Source: Nannocystis bainbridge (GTDB lineage Bacteria; Myxococcota_A; Polyangia; Nannocystales; Nannocystaceae). Taken from it: DNA of 64,000 nt. The notes beneath the pieces are model-generated. The model searched no databases. It was given only the letters and a program-made list of their open reading frames with translations, and was not told the DNA's origin. Positions 42,852-53,699 of this stretch are shown piece after piece (within the stretch, counting starts at the first letter, position 1; each line of letters starts with the position of its first letter). The position numbers and the translations under genes are program-made. The stretch is taken from positions 1,922,001 to 1,986,000 of the forward strand of contig NZ_JAQNDL010000003.1 of assembly GCF_028368995.1 (NCBI RefSeq), given 5' to 3'.

Positions 42852-45239
42852 TCACTCGTAGAGGAAGGCGAAGTCCGACAGCAGGTAGGCGATCACGGCC
42901 TGCCAGGCGCGGATGGTGTAGTCGTCGTCGGCGGTCAGCTTCTGCTCGTCGGGCAGCGCCATCCCGGTGTTCGGGTCCTTGGTCGCGCCGCACGGCCCCA
43001 GGCCCTTGCCCTCGAGCGCGTCGGCGATGTTCTGCGCGCCCGCCAGCCACGTCTCGCGGTAGAGATCGTAGGTGCGCTCGATCTCCGGATCGTCGATCGC
43101 CAGCTCCTCGCCGAGGATCCGCGCGTGCAGGTACTGGATGTTGGCCTTGATGTCCGCCGCCTTGAAGTCGGGCGAGTCGGTCGCCTCGACCAGCGGGAAC
43201 AGCACGCGCGACTCGAGCGGCTTGCTGAAGTCGAACGCCGTCGCGGTGCACGCGACCTCGACCGCCATGCGCTGGGCCACGCTCGCCATCAGCTGATTGA
43301 CGCTCGTCAGCCGCTGGACGATCGTGTTCGAGTCGATGCCGCCGTAGAGCAGCTTGAACTCGCCGTTCAGCAGGTCGCCGGTGCCGCCCCAGCGCACGCC
43401 GGTGGTCGCGATCACCTTCCGCGCCAGCTGCTCCGGGGTCGACAGGCGGCCGGTGCCGACGTGCGCGAGCTCGGCCTTATGCGCCTCGCTCGGCTGGTTG
43501 GCGACCTGCACGCCGCGGTAGTACGGGCTCAGGATCAGCTTGACGAGGATCGTCTTCAGGTTGTGGTCGTCGGCCACGAACTCGGCCGCGACCGCGCGCA
43601 TGAAGGTGTCCTGGGTCTCCCACGCGGCCATCTGCTGGGCGTAGTCGGGCGCGGCGGCGTTGGTCGGGTAGCGCGCGGCCTCCTCGCCGGTCAGCGCCTG
43701 GAACATCTTGTAGGTCGCCGACAGGCTGAAGCGCGGGTCGTGGGCGACCTTCTGCGCCAGCCACTGCACGCCGGTGGCCGACTGGTCGGTCGGCATCAGC
43801 TCGAACTGATAGCCGGGCGCGAACATCTCGGGGAACCAGGTCGGCTTCTCGAGCAGGAACTCCTGGTTGTTGCGGTCGAACATCTGGAACGCCCCGGCGA
43901 TCGGGTCGATCGTGATGTGACACTGGGCGCAGGTCGGGTCGTCGCGCGTCGGGTTGGCGAACGCGGCCCCGGCGTCGGGGTCGATGGCCTGGCTGGCCAG
44001 CGCGAGCACGTCGGTGGCCAGGAACTGGTCGTAGACCTTGCGCGCGCGGTGGCGGTTGCGATTCGTCGGCGTGGTCGGGAACCGGTTCAGCCACATCGGC
44101 GAGGTCAGGATGCCGGCGTGCGGGTAGGTCATCTCCTTGCCGTTGCGGGTGACCTTGAGGACGCCGGGCTTGAGCTCGGTCGGGTCGTTCGGGTCCTCGA
44201 AGCGGGCGGCGACGCCGTAGATGAAGGCCGAGTCGGGCGTGAAGACGGTGTAGTCGGCCGTCAGGACCTCGGTGAAGGGCCGGTCGTTGCGGACGATGTA
44301 GTTGATGAGGTCGAGCGGCTCGCGGGCCACGGCGCGGTGGATCCGCGTCTTCTGGTCCTCGGGCATCGGCGTCATCTTGTCGAAGTACTTGGCCACGTTC
44401 GGCCAGTCGGGCGTGCCGGCGTTGATGTTGTTGAGCGAGCCGCCGCCGTAGTACATGTCCGTCAGGAAGGTGTCGTTGAACAGCTCGGTGAGGCGGGCGT
44501 AGAACGCGTCCTCCGTCATCATGTCCTCGAGCACATCCATGAGCGCGGCCTCGCCGTCGGCCTCGACCGCGGCGACCTCGTCCGCGAGCGGCAGGCGGCC
44601 GACGAGCTGCAGCGACGCCTTGCGCAGCGTCTCGACCGGGTCGAGCAGGATCACGTCCGGGAAGCTCTCGCCGGCCGACGGCGGCGGACACTCGATCGGG
44701 TCGTCGAGCTGCTCGAGCAGCGACTCGATGTTCTTGTAGAGCTCACTGTCGGCCGGCAGCACCGCGCCGCCGCCGTGCTCGACGACGCCGCTCGGCTTGG
44801 CGAGCAGCAGCGGGGTGTCCTCGAACTCGTAGCCGGCCAGGCCCTGGATGTTGGCCAGGTTGGCCTCGATGAAGCCGGGGTAGACCGGCGTGAGCAGGCG
44901 GAACTTGGCGCCCTTCGCCGCGGCCGAGCCGGTCGGTTCGTGGCACTGCACGCACAGCGTGCCCATGCCCTTCGACCACACCTTGTCGGCGAAGAAATCG
45001 CGGGTCGAATAACAGTCGCCGTTCGGCTCGCCGGTGGTCCCGGTGCCGGCGGACGTCGTCGGCGAGTCCGTGGTCGGCGCCCCGCCGTCGGTCGTCGACG
45101 ACGTGCCCTCGGACCCGGAGGTCCCGGGCCCTCCTTCGGTTTCGACCTGAGCGTCCGGGGCATAACACCCGAACGCGAAGAGAGCTGCCCCGAGAGGCAG
45201 ATAGACCATTCGCCGGCTCAGCCGCGTGTTCTCGACCAT
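42852..45239 (-). CDS. Lipoprotein with CxxCH haem motifs, partner of DUF1501
   Basis: 795 residues. Lipobox FAFGC (Cys25), Ser/Thr/Gly linker, then CVQCHEP (~95) and later CAQCHITIDP (~415), both CxxCH class c haem motifs. The body resembles the DUF1549/DUF1592-DUF1588 group that pairs with DUF1501 or DUF1552 (PHAGILTSPMWLNRFPTTPTNRNRHRARKV is typical). Start chosen just before the signal; longer frames upstream lack coding character. The two genes form a two-gene operon, perhaps a polysaccharide- or sulfate-ester-degrading redox unit (inference). Confidence 0.8.
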   Translation of the reverse strand: MVENTRLSRRMVYLPLGAALFAFGCYAPDAQVETEGGPGTSGSEGTSSTTDGGAPTTDSPTTSAGTGTTGEPNGDCYSTRDFFADKVWSKGMGTLCVQCHEPTGSAAAKGAKFRLLTPVYPGFIEANLANIQGLAGYEFEDTPLLLAKPSGVVEHGGGAVLPADSELYKNIESLLEQLDDPIECPPPSAGESFPDVILLDPVETLRKASLQLVGRLPLADEVAAVEADGEAALMDVLEDMMTEDAFYARLTELFNDTFLTDMYYGGGSLNNINAGTPDWPNVAKYFDKMTPMPEDQKTRIHRAVAREPLDLINYIVRNDRPFTEVLTADYTVFTPDSAFIYGVAARFEDPNDPTELKPGVLKVTRNGKEMTYPHAGILTSPMWLNRFPTTPTNRNRHRARKVYDQFLATDVLALASQAIDPDAGAAFANPTRDDPTCAQCHITIDPIAGAFQMFDRNNQEFLLEKPTWFPEMFAPGYQFELMPTDQSATGVQWLAQKVAHDPRFSLSATYKMFQALTGEEAARYPTNAAAPDYAQQMAAWETQDTFMRAVAAEFVADDHNLKTILVKLILSPYYRGVQVANQPSEAHKAELAHVGTGRLSTPEQLARKVIATTGVRWGGTGDLLNGEFKLLYGGIDSNTIVQRLTSVNQLMASVAQRMAVEVACTATAFDFSKPLESRVLFPLVEATDSPDFKAADIKANIQYLHARILGEELAIDDPEIERTYDLYRETWLAGAQNIADALEGKGLGPCGATKDPNTGMALPDEQKLTADDDYTIRAWQAVIAYLLSDFAFLYE

Positions 45240-45671
45240 CGCGTTCGCGCCTCCACCCGTGCATCGCAAGGTAGACCGCCGAGCTCGCCGCATACAAGCC
45301 GCATAAACCCGACCGGGCCTCGGGAGCGGGGACGGCCGCGGATGCAGGTCTGTATGCGATCGCGCGCGCGCACGCGGACCCATCCCGCTCGAACGGCCCG
45401 CCGACGGCCGATTCGTCGCCCGCGCGCGCATCTGCGGGCTGGGGCGTGCCCGCGAGGTTCGCCGACCCCGCGCAATCGCAGCGTCAGGTGATCGACCGAT
45501 CCCGGTGAAGTGGACTTCGCGCGGCGCTCGCGACAGGCGTGTCACGTTCACCGCGCTCCGCGCTCGCTCGACTCCGCGATCCGGCTGCCTACGCGCGAGC
45601 AGCGGCGTCTGTGGGCCTGGGACTGGCGTGGGCGCGTGCCCGAGGGCCAGTCGCCCGGCGCCAATGTTTAT

Positions 45672-45687
45672 ATGTCTCGAAAGACAT
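45672..45687. repeat. Palindrome-family hairpin in a divergent gap
   Basis: ATGTCT (45672-45677), loop CGAA, AGACAT (45682-45687). The 538-base gap (45240-45777) between the CxxCH lipoprotein and the SGNH-like lipoprotein must hold both promoters and contains no gene. This is one of few family copies at a divergent junction. Confidence 0.6.
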
Positions 45688-45777
45688 GTCGATGGATTCC
45701 TCCGAGCGCGACGGGGGCGCTGGTTCGCGCCTCCGGCCGGTTGCGGGGTGACCGCCGGGTCCGATACCGTCGCCGCC

Positions 45778-47127
45778 ATGCCTCGCGCCTTTGCTTCTCC
45801 TCCTTCGCTGCGCCTCACCGCCGGCCTCGCGCTGGCCTCGCTGCTCACCGCCTGCCCTGACGGCGGGTCCGCCACGACCACGGACGCCGCCACCAGCGCG
45901 ACCGGCGACGCGTCGACCGGCGGCAGCGAGACCGCGGGCCCGACGAGCGCCGGCTCCGACGCCACCAGCGCGCCGACCACCGGCGACCCGACCACCGGCA
46001 CCGGCGGCACGACGACGACCGATCCGCCCGTCACCACCAGCGACACCAGCGACACCAGCGACACCACCGGCACCAGCGACACCACCGGCGAGCCGGTCGA
46101 TCCGGGCTGGGCCGAGCGCGACTACGCCCGCGTGTTCCTCTCGGGTCACAGCCTCACCGACAACCCGCTGGCCGACTTCATGCTCGAGATCGCGGCGGGG
46201 GTCGGCGTCGACCTCGACTACAACCAGCAGATCGGGATCGGCTCACCGATCCGCGTGCGCACGCTCGGCAACAGCTGGGACAACCTCGACTGGCCCGGCT
46301 ACCGGACCGGCAAGAACCGCGAGGGCGACGGCATGGACGTCATCGCCGAGCTGGCGGCGCCGCAGACCCTCGGGCCCGGCGAGCAATACGACACTCTGGT
46401 GATTACCGAGCGGCACGACATCCTCGGCACGATCCAGTGGGAGGACACCACGGGGCTGCTCCGCCACTACCACGATCGCCTGATCGACGGCAATCCGGCC
46501 GGGCAGACCCTGCTCTATCACAGCTGGCTCGACATCGACAAGTCGGCCCCGGAGGGCTGGATCGTGCACGAGAAGAACGCCCTGTTCGCGTGGGAGTGCG
46601 TGGCGACCAAGGTCAATCACACGCTCGAGGCCGAAGGCCGGCCCGACCGCCTGCGGACGCTGCCGGTCGGCGCGGCGCTGGTGCACCTGGTCGAGGCGGT
46701 GCTGGCCGACGAGGTGGCCGGGATCGACGGTGCGATGAATCAGAAGCTGGACCAGATCTTCAACGACAACGTGCACCTGACGCCGCTCGGGGCCTATTAC
46801 GCGGCGCTGGTGACCCACGCGGCGGTGTTCCGCAGCTCGCCGGTCGGCGCCCCGGTGCCGCAGGGCGTGCCCGCGGGGCCGGCGGCCGACCTGCAGCAGT
46901 TGGCGTGGGACTTCGTGCGCGGCTACTACAACGATCCGGCGAGCGGGCAGCACAGCATGGAGGAGTGCCGCGCGTTCATCTCGGACCAGGTGTGCGGGTC
47001 GTTCTGGACGCTGCTCGGCGAGCCGCAGAACGTGGGCGGCTGCAGCAACCATTTCGCCAACGCCGACGCCGAGGGCAACCCGTTCCGCTGGCCCGACCCG
47101 CAGTGGACGCCGTGGCCGGCGCCGTGA
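45778..47127 (+). CDS. Lipoprotein with SGNH-hydrolase-like domain
   Basis: 449 residues. Lipobox LLTAC (Cys23), Thr/Ser/Asp linker with TSDTSD repeats to ~residue 105. The domain opens VFLSGHSLTDNPLADFML (block I, Ser in GHS), has an Asn strand (TLVITERHDI) and closes DNVHLTPLGAYYAALVTHA (block V, DxxH-like: D-N-V-H). This order fits an SGNH/GDSL-type esterase of the DUF4886 kind. Surface-anchored; substrate unknown, possibly polysaccharide acetyl esters. Confidence 0.75.
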   Translation: MPRAFASPPSLRLTAGLALASLLTACPDGGSATTTDAATSATGDASTGGSETAGPTSAGSDATSAPTTGDPTTGTGGTTTTDPPVTTSDTSDTSDTTGTSDTTGEPVDPGWAERDYARVFLSGHSLTDNPLADFMLEIAAGVGVDLDYNQQIGIGSPIRVRTLGNSWDNLDWPGYRTGKNREGDGMDVIAELAAPQTLGPGEQYDTLVITERHDILGTIQWEDTTGLLRHYHDRLIDGNPAGQTLLYHSWLDIDKSAPEGWIVHEKNALFAWECVATKVNHTLEAEGRPDRLRTLPVGAALVHLVEAVLADEVAGIDGAMNQKLDQIFNDNVHLTPLGAYYAALVTHAAVFRSSPVGAPVPQGVPAGPAADLQQLAWDFVRGYYNDPASGQHSMEECRAFISDQVCGSFWTLLGEPQNVGGCSNHFANADAEGNPFRWPDPQWTPWPAP

Positions 47128-47189
47128 GGCCCCCGGTCCTGTGATTCGCCGGACCCGGCGCGCGGTGCTCTCGGCCAGCGCGCCGATTC

Positions 47190-47226
47190 ACGTGTCCCTG
47201 CTGAACATGTCCTTCGGGCCATGTGT
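47190..47226. terminator. Palindrome hairpin with TTCG loop at a convergent junction
   Basis: ACATGTCC (47205-47212), loop TTCG, GGCCATGT (47217-47224); one mismatch. A weaker CGTGTCC arm precedes it. Between the SGNH-like lipoprotein (+) and the zinc-ribbon gene (-). Confidence 0.65.
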
Positions 47227-47238
47227 GAATATCGACCC

Positions 47239-47613
47239 TCACCGGCCGCGGCGCGCGTCCTCGTCGGGGTCCGGCGGTCCGTCGATCCGGGTCTCCGCCC
47301 GCGCGCTGCAGGGGTCGCAGATCGTCTCATCCCAGCCTTCGACCGTCTGCCGGCGCCCTGCCCCGCCGCAGACCCCACAAATTGTCGCGCTGCGGTCGGC
47401 GATCTCGACCAGGAATGCTTCGAACGCCGCGTCGTCGACATCGACGTCGAAGCGCAGCTCGGCCCATTTTTGATAGGCCTGACGGATCTGCAGCCCGGGT
47501 GGCAGGCGATCATAGACCTCGTCGACCAGGGCCAGCCAGCCGGGGTAGCCGCATTGCGAGATCCAGCTGCGCGCGGCGGCTCTGTCCATGATGATCTCGT
47601 CGCGTGAGGTCAT
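47239..47613 (-). CDS. Zinc-ribbon protein coupled to DNA-repair gene
   Basis: 124 residues. Helical N-terminus (DRAAARSWISQCGYPGWLALVDEVYD), then a zinc ribbon CGVCGG...CDPC at ~79-103 (ICGVCGGAG, TICDPCSA). A phrase of this type (CxxCG...GW..T.C..C) is widespread in small proteobacterial proteins of unknown function. Its ATG overlaps the stop of the AlkD-like gene (ATGA), so both are co-translated; a DNA-related role is possible by context. Confidence 0.65.
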   Translation of the reverse strand: MTSRDEIIMDRAAARSWISQCGYPGWLALVDEVYDRLPPGLQIRQAYQKWAELRFDVDVDDAAFEAFLVEIADRSATICGVCGGAGRRQTVEGWDETICDPCSARAETRIDGPPDPDEDARRGR

Positions 47614-48344
47614 TGCGCGTCGCGCTTGCGCGGCTTCGCGGCCGGCTTCGGCTTCGCTTTCGCTTCCTGCTTGGCCCGGTGCTCGCGCCCCTTGGCGATG
47701 TACGCCACCGCGTCGAACGTCTTGCAGTCCGTGTCGCCGTGATCGATCTCCACCGGGCCGATCGTGCGGGCCGCGGCCGTCGCCAGGCGGGCCAGCGCGT
47801 CGCTGCGGGTGCCGATGGCGATCAGCGTCCCGTTCATCGCCTCGCGCGTGCGGTTGGGGGCGCCGTGGATCTCGCGCTCGATGCGGGGCAGCAGGTCGGC
47901 GAAGAAGCTGTCCGCGAGGTCGTTGGATTCACGGGCCAGGTGGGCCACCAGCACCCAGCCGGCGCGGCGCTGCGACTCCGTCGTCGCGTCGAGCCACGGC
48001 ACCACCGCCGTCGCGGCCGCGGCCATCCGCGCGCCGACGTGGGTGATCAGGGCGTCGGTCTGCACGTAGCAGGTCGTCTCGGCCTGCCAGCGGCGCAGCA
48101 TCGCCACGTCGAACGCGGCGGGCTCGGCGATCATCGCCGCCAGCACGCGGGCGTCGTGGTTGCCGGACTGCCACAGCGCCTCTGCCAGCGCCTGGTCGCG
48201 GCCGAGGCGCTTTTGCAGCTTGCCGAGGTCGCCGTACTTGACCCCGAACATCGGCTCGGGCACCTCGTGGCGGCGCCAGGTCTTGCGGGTTTGCTCGCTG
48301 CCGAGGGCCTCGAGCTCGCGGAGGACATCACGGGCTGTGGTCAC
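47610..48344 (-). CDS. AlkD-like DNA alkylation repair enzyme
   Basis: 244 residues from a GTG. HEAT-repeat-like helices with the DNA alkylation repair pattern: VKYGDLGKLQKRLGRDQALAEALWQSGNHDARVLAAMIAEP, then WQAETTCYVQTDALITHV and FADLLPRIEREIHGAPNRTREAMN. AlkC/AlkD glycosylases excise 3-methyladenine and 7-methylguanine (family knowledge). C-terminal ~30 residues are a Lys/Arg tail, probably DNA-contacting. Divergent from the membrane protein gene. Confidence 0.8.
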   Translation of the reverse strand: MTTARDVLRELEALGSEQTRKTWRRHEVPEPMFGVKYGDLGKLQKRLGRDQALAEALWQSGNHDARVLAAMIAEPAAFDVAMLRRWQAETTCYVQTDALITHVGARMAAAATAVVPWLDATTESQRRAGWVLVAHLARESNDLADSFFADLLPRIEREIHGAPNRTREAMNGTLIAIGTRSDALARLATAAARTIGPVEIDHGDTDCKTFDAVAYIAKGREHRAKQEAKAKPKPAAKPRKRDAQ

Positions 48345-48401
48345 GCGCGTCCGAGGGTCGCAACTGCGCCGGGGGGGCGTCAAGCCGGTATACTCGCGGC
48401 G

Positions 48402-49760
48402 ATGTCGACGCCTGTCCCCTCGGCTCACGCCGCCCGCGCCGGCGCCTGGGCGCTGCTCGTCGTGCTCGCCACCGACCTCGTCTTCAGCGCCGCGCGGCAC
48501 ATCGTGCCGCTGGTGCTGCTCGACCCGGACAGGCCGCGGCCGGAGTTCGACTGGTACCGCTGGCTGCAGTGGTTCGACGGCGCCGACCTGCCGCTGCGCG
48601 CCTTGCTCGTGGGGATCCTCGTGATCGGCCTGCTGCGGCTGCGCCGGGGCTCGGCCGATGCTGGCGCGAGGGCCATGTTCCTCGGGTCAGGTGCGGCCAC
48701 GGCGATCTCGCTGGTGGCGCTGCTGATGATGCAGCGGAGGGTCGGCGCCGACGCGCTGCCGGGCACGCTGCTCCCGCTGACGGTCGTGCTCGACCGGCTC
48801 GGCGTCGGCCTGTTGCTGGCGGGGCTGTGGCGGGCGCGGCGGGCCCTGGGCCGCGGCGTCGGGCCTGCGTTGTCGATCGCCGCGTCGATCTTCGGGCTGC
48901 GGCTGGTGCTGCTCTCCGGCGCGATCGACCTCGACTGGGGCGACGGCCACGAGGGCCTCGTGCGCCTCGGCGTGTTGCGGCTCGCGCTCGACGCCGCCGA
49001 GTGCGGCGCGATCATGGCGGCGCTGCTGGGATTCGCTCGCCTCGCGCCGGACGGGCCGCCCGCTGCGCGGCTCACCGCGGCCGCGGCGGGCCTCGACCTC
49101 TACTTCCGCGCCCTGGTCGCCCGCGTCACCATCGTCGCGGTCGGCGTCGTCGTCACTCTGGCGTTCGGCTTCACCTCGCCGACGGCCCGCGGCAAGCTGC
49201 TGTTCGCGGTGCTGGTCCTGCCGCTGCCGACGCTGATCGCCCAGGTCGCGGGGCTGACCCGCTACGCCGACGCGCCGGTCGACGTCGGCCGCGGCGCGCT
49301 GCGGGTCGCGCTGCTGGCGATGGGCGTGGGGGCGGCGGTCGAGATCCTGACGCTGGTGGTCTACGCGCGGCTGGTGTGGCCTGACGGCGACGACGCGTTC
49401 GCGCCGCGGTCGGAGACGCTGGTGTACGCCGACATGTTGAAGTACGTCGGCGTCGGCGGTCAGCTGGTCGCGCTGGTCGGCGCGCTGGCGTTGCTCGCCT
49501 CGTTGCGGCGGGCGGCGCTCGCCCTGGGGGCGCCGGCGCTGCAGCGGCGGGCCACCGCGCTGGCGGTCGCGCTGGCCGGCGTCACCGCCGGCGGCTTCGT
49601 CCTGCTGCGACTATTCGGCCAGACTCTGATTCGCGCCCCCGGAGCGCTGTTCGGGCTCGGCCTCGTCGCGCTCGTGATCGGCGTGACGGTGTTCGTATCG
49701 TGGTTGCGGCTCGTCGAGGGTGTGGCGCAGGAGCTGCGCGCGCGGGCCAAGGGCGCGTGA
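48402..49760 (+). CDS. Polytopic membrane protein
   Basis: 452 residues from ATG 48402; the frame extends upstream into the repair gene without coding character. About ten to twelve hydrophobic segments, Leu/Ala/Val-rich, with short charged loops. Only one loop is long (~340-360, WPDGDDAFAPRSETLVYADM). No family motif recognised; a lineage-specific integral membrane protein. Alone on this strand. Confidence 0.65.
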   Translation: MSTPVPSAHAARAGAWALLVVLATDLVFSAARHIVPLVLLDPDRPRPEFDWYRWLQWFDGADLPLRALLVGILVIGLLRLRRGSADAGARAMFLGSGAATAISLVALLMMQRRVGADALPGTLLPLTVVLDRLGVGLLLAGLWRARRALGRGVGPALSIAASIFGLRLVLLSGAIDLDWGDGHEGLVRLGVLRLALDAAECGAIMAALLGFARLAPDGPPAARLTAAAAGLDLYFRALVARVTIVAVGVVVTLAFGFTSPTARGKLLFAVLVLPLPTLIAQVAGLTRYADAPVDVGRGALRVALLAMGVGAAVEILTLVVYARLVWPDGDDAFAPRSETLVYADMLKYVGVGGQLVALVGALALLASLRRAALALGAPALQRRATALAVALAGVTAGGFVLLRLFGQTLIRAPGALFGLGLVALVIGVTVFVSWLRLVEGVAQELRARAKGA

Positions 49761-50102
49761 AGCTCATTCGTGGGTGGTGCGATACGACCTCGAGGCGCAC
49801 CGCGGAAACGACACCCTCTCGCATCAAAAACGGCGCGCGATGTCGCGGCGCCGGCGTGGTCGCGATCACCGTGGAATGGGCATCACGGGCTCGCAAGGGC
49901 CGTTCTGCGAGCATAACACCGATATTGATAGGTTCTTGAGGTCAGGTCTCGAAGTCCTGATACCCACTTGATCATCGGTGCCCTTAGTCTTGAAGGCGTC
50001 GAGTTCGCCGTCGGCCGATGATTTTTCGGTCGGCATCCAGTCCCGACCGCGTCATCGCAATTGTGGGCCGGACCACCCTCTCTTTCAAGGAAATGCTGCG
50101 CC
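49761..50102. other. Promoter gap of the group-2 sigma factor
   Basis: 342 bases with no gene. Composition falls from ~49920 (AACACCGATATTGATAGG), a candidate promoter zone. GCCGACGGC-like partial inverted repeats near 50010-50035 flank a TTTTTC run. No palindrome-family copy. Confidence 0.35.
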
Positions 50103-51434
<1,332 letters not shown>

Positions 51435-51668
51435 TTGGGGCCCGCGGCCGGTGAGCGAGCCGCGCAGGCGACCGCTTGCGACTCGGAACATTGATTCGGG
51501 CGGAGGCCCGCCGCGCCGTCGCCGATGCAGGGCGGCGCGCCGCGTCGGCCCGGGTGCCCGGACCCCCTGGCCCGCGGCCCCGAGTCTGCGGCACGATCGG
51601 TCGACTTCGCGTATTCCTGAACTGCGCCGCCGCTCGCGTCCGGCCCCGGCGTCCTTCTCCGAACACTC

Positions 51669-53699
51669 GTGACCACCCGCAACCAACCCCCCGCGCGCCG
51701 CCCCGTCGTCCGCCCGACGCTGCTCGACGCGTTGCGCGAGCTCGACCCACGAGAGGTCGTGCGCCGCCCGCTGCTGCTCGGCGTCGGCCTGGCGGCGGCG
51801 CTGACGACGATGCTGGCGCTGCTCCGCCCCGACGCGTTCACGGTGGCGACGGCCGCGTGGATCTGGGTGATGGGGGCGGTGATGGCGGTCGCCGGCGTGC
51901 TCGTACGAATGGCGGCGAACACCCTGGTGATTCGCCTGCAGCACGACGGCGACCTGATGGCGCGGCGGCTGCGAGAGCTGCGGCGCGACGCGCAGGCCGA
52001 GGTGATCCCGGCGTCGCGGCTGCGCCGCGGCGATCTGGTGCACGTGCCCGCGGGCGACAACATCCCCGCCGACGGCGTGGTGGTGGCCGGCAGCGCGGTC
52101 ATTCGCAGCACCCTGAGCGGGCGCTCGGTGCCGCTGGTGCGCGAGAGCGGGGCCGACCGGCGCGCGCTGGTGGCCGGCTCGGCGGTGCTGAGCGGGTGGC
52201 TGATCGTCGACGTGTGGAGCAACCCGGGCGAGGACTTTCGTCAGCGACTGCTGGCGCTGGCCGAGCGGGCCCGATTGGTCGCGCGTCAGGAGCCGCAGGG
52301 CCTGGCGGTGCTGCTGCTGGCGCTGACGGCCACGGGCCTGGCCGCCGGCGCGGCGCTGCAGCCGTGGGCGGCGCTGCTGCTCGCGGGCGACCCGGCGCCG
52401 CTGGTCAACCTCCTGGCGCTGCTGGCCTGCGCGGTGCCGGCGAGCTTCGCCGGGCTGCAGTCGGCGCTCGACGTGGCGGGCTTCCGCCGGCTGCTGCGCA
52501 GCAACGTGGTGACCGGCTCGGCCGCGGTGGTGCGCGCGCTGGGCCAGGTCGACGTGCTCCTGCTCGAGCGCGCGAGCGTGGCGGTCCGCGGCAATTGCGA
52601 GGCCGACGAGCTGATCCCGATGCCGGGGGTCGCGATCGAGGAGCTGGCCGGCGTGGCGTTCCTGGCCAGCCTGGCCGACGAGACGCCCGAGGGCCGCAGC
52701 ATCGTCGCGCTGGCCGAGCGCCGCTACGGGCTGGTGCCGTCGGGCCTGCAGCAGGCGCGCTTCCTGGCGGGCACGGGCCCGGGGCGGCTGACCGGCGTCG
52801 ACCTGCCGGGCCGTCACCTGCGCAAGGGCGACGCCGACGCGATCCGCCAGTTCGTGCGCGAGCACAGCAGCGTCGAGCCGCCGGACGAGTTCCGCGCCGC
52901 GGTGCAGGCGGTCGCCGGCGACGGCGGCGTGGCGATCGGCGTGGCCGACGGACCGCGCATGCTCGGGGTGGTGCGGCTGCGCAGCCGCATGCGCGAGGCG
53001 CTGGCGCGGCTGCGACGCGCCGGGGTGTTCACGGTGATGGCGACGGCCGACACGCCGGCGGCCGCGGCGACGCTGGCGGCCGAGGCGGGGGTCGACGATT
53101 TCCTGGCCGAGGCGACGCCGGAGGCCAAGCTGGCGCTGATCCGCCGCCACCAGGCCGCGGGCCGCAAGGTCGCGATGGTCGGCGACGGCAACCATGACGG
53201 CCCGGCGATGGCCCAGGCCGACGTGGCGGTGGCGACCAACGCCGGGCCGCTGGCGGCGCGCGAGGCCGGCGGCCTGGTCGACCTCGACGGCGACCCGACC
53301 AAGCTGATCGAGGCCGTCGAGCTCGGCCGCGACCAGCGCGCCATCGGCCGCATGCTCGCCGCCTGGTGCCTGGCCAGCGACCTCGCGCTGGCGCTGGTGC
53401 TGGTGCCGCTCGTGATCTCCGAGGCGATGGTCCGCGGCGCCGATCAAATATCTCTCGGGACATGTCCCGAAGGACTCTCGCGGCTCGACCCGCTGGCGCT
53501 GCACTCGCCGCGCAGCGCGGTGCTGGCCGGGCTCGTGGTCCACACCCTCACCCTGGCCGCCGTGGCGCCGCTGGCGCTGCGCTGGCGGGGCCCCGCGCGC
53601 AGTCGCCTGGGCGCCGCCATCATCGGCGTCGTGTTCACCCTGGCGGCCGTCAAGTCGCTCGATCTGTTGCTGTTCGCCGCCTTCGCGCCAGACCTATGA
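51669..53699 (+). CDS. Catalytically dead KdpB homologue (P-type ATPase pseudoenzyme)
   Basis: 676 residues, KdpB length, aligning to KdpB throughout: GDLVHVPAGDNIPADG, LASLADETPEGRSIVALA, VDDFLAEATPEAKLALIRR, AMAQADVAVATN, EAGGLVDLDGDPTKLIE. Every catalytic motif is altered: the DKTGT phosphorylation loop is ERASV (Glu at residue 300), TGES is SGRS, TGDN is TADT, and GDGxND is GDGNHD. Transport cannot occur by the known mechanism. No kdpA or kdpC is next to it. Near residue 596 a palindrome repeat inserts ~12 codons. Its stop overlaps the kdpD ATG. Probable regulator or K+ sensor for KdpD (inference). Confidence 0.9.
   Translation: MTTRNQPPARRPVVRPTLLDALRELDPREVVRRPLLLGVGLAAALTTMLALLRPDAFTVATAAWIWVMGAVMAVAGVLVRMAANTLVIRLQHDGDLMARRLRELRRDAQAEVIPASRLRRGDLVHVPAGDNIPADGVVVAGSAVIRSTLSGRSVPLVRESGADRRALVAGSAVLSGWLIVDVWSNPGEDFRQRLLALAERARLVARQEPQGLAVLLLALTATGLAAGAALQPWAALLLAGDPAPLVNLLALLACAVPASFAGLQSALDVAGFRRLLRSNVVTGSAAVVRALGQVDVLLLERASVAVRGNCEADELIPMPGVAIEELAGVAFLASLADETPEGRSIVALAERRYGLVPSGLQQARFLAGTGPGRLTGVDLPGRHLRKGDADAIRQFVREHSSVEPPDEFRAAVQAVAGDGGVAIGVADGPRMLGVVRLRSRMREALARLRRAGVFTVMATADTPAAAATLAAEAGVDDFLAEATPEAKLALIRRHQAAGRKVAMVGDGNHDGPAMAQADVAVATNAGPLAAREAGGLVDLDGDPTKLIEAVELGRDQRAIGRMLAAWCLASDLALALVLVPLVISEAMVRGADQISLGTCPEGLSRLDPLALHSPRSAVLAGLVVHTLTLAAVAPLALRWRGPARSRLGAAIIGVVFTLAAVKSLDLLLFAAFAPDL
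53449..53480. repeat. Palindrome-family element inside the KdpB-like CDS
   Basis: TCGGGACATGTCCCGA (53455-53470) is a perfect 16-base palindrome within the coding frame. It encodes part of ADQISLGTCPEGLSR, which interrupts the loop before a membrane segment where KdpB proteins have no such insert. In-frame insertion is consistent with tolerance in a surface loop. Confidence 0.8.

Noticed and set aside
42210..45491. Plus-strand frame of 1093 codons opposite the CxxCH and DUF1501 genes
   Set aside because: No motif; Arg/Gly/His/Val composition of an antisense shadow. The minus-strand genes have signal peptides, CxxCH motifs and family blocks.
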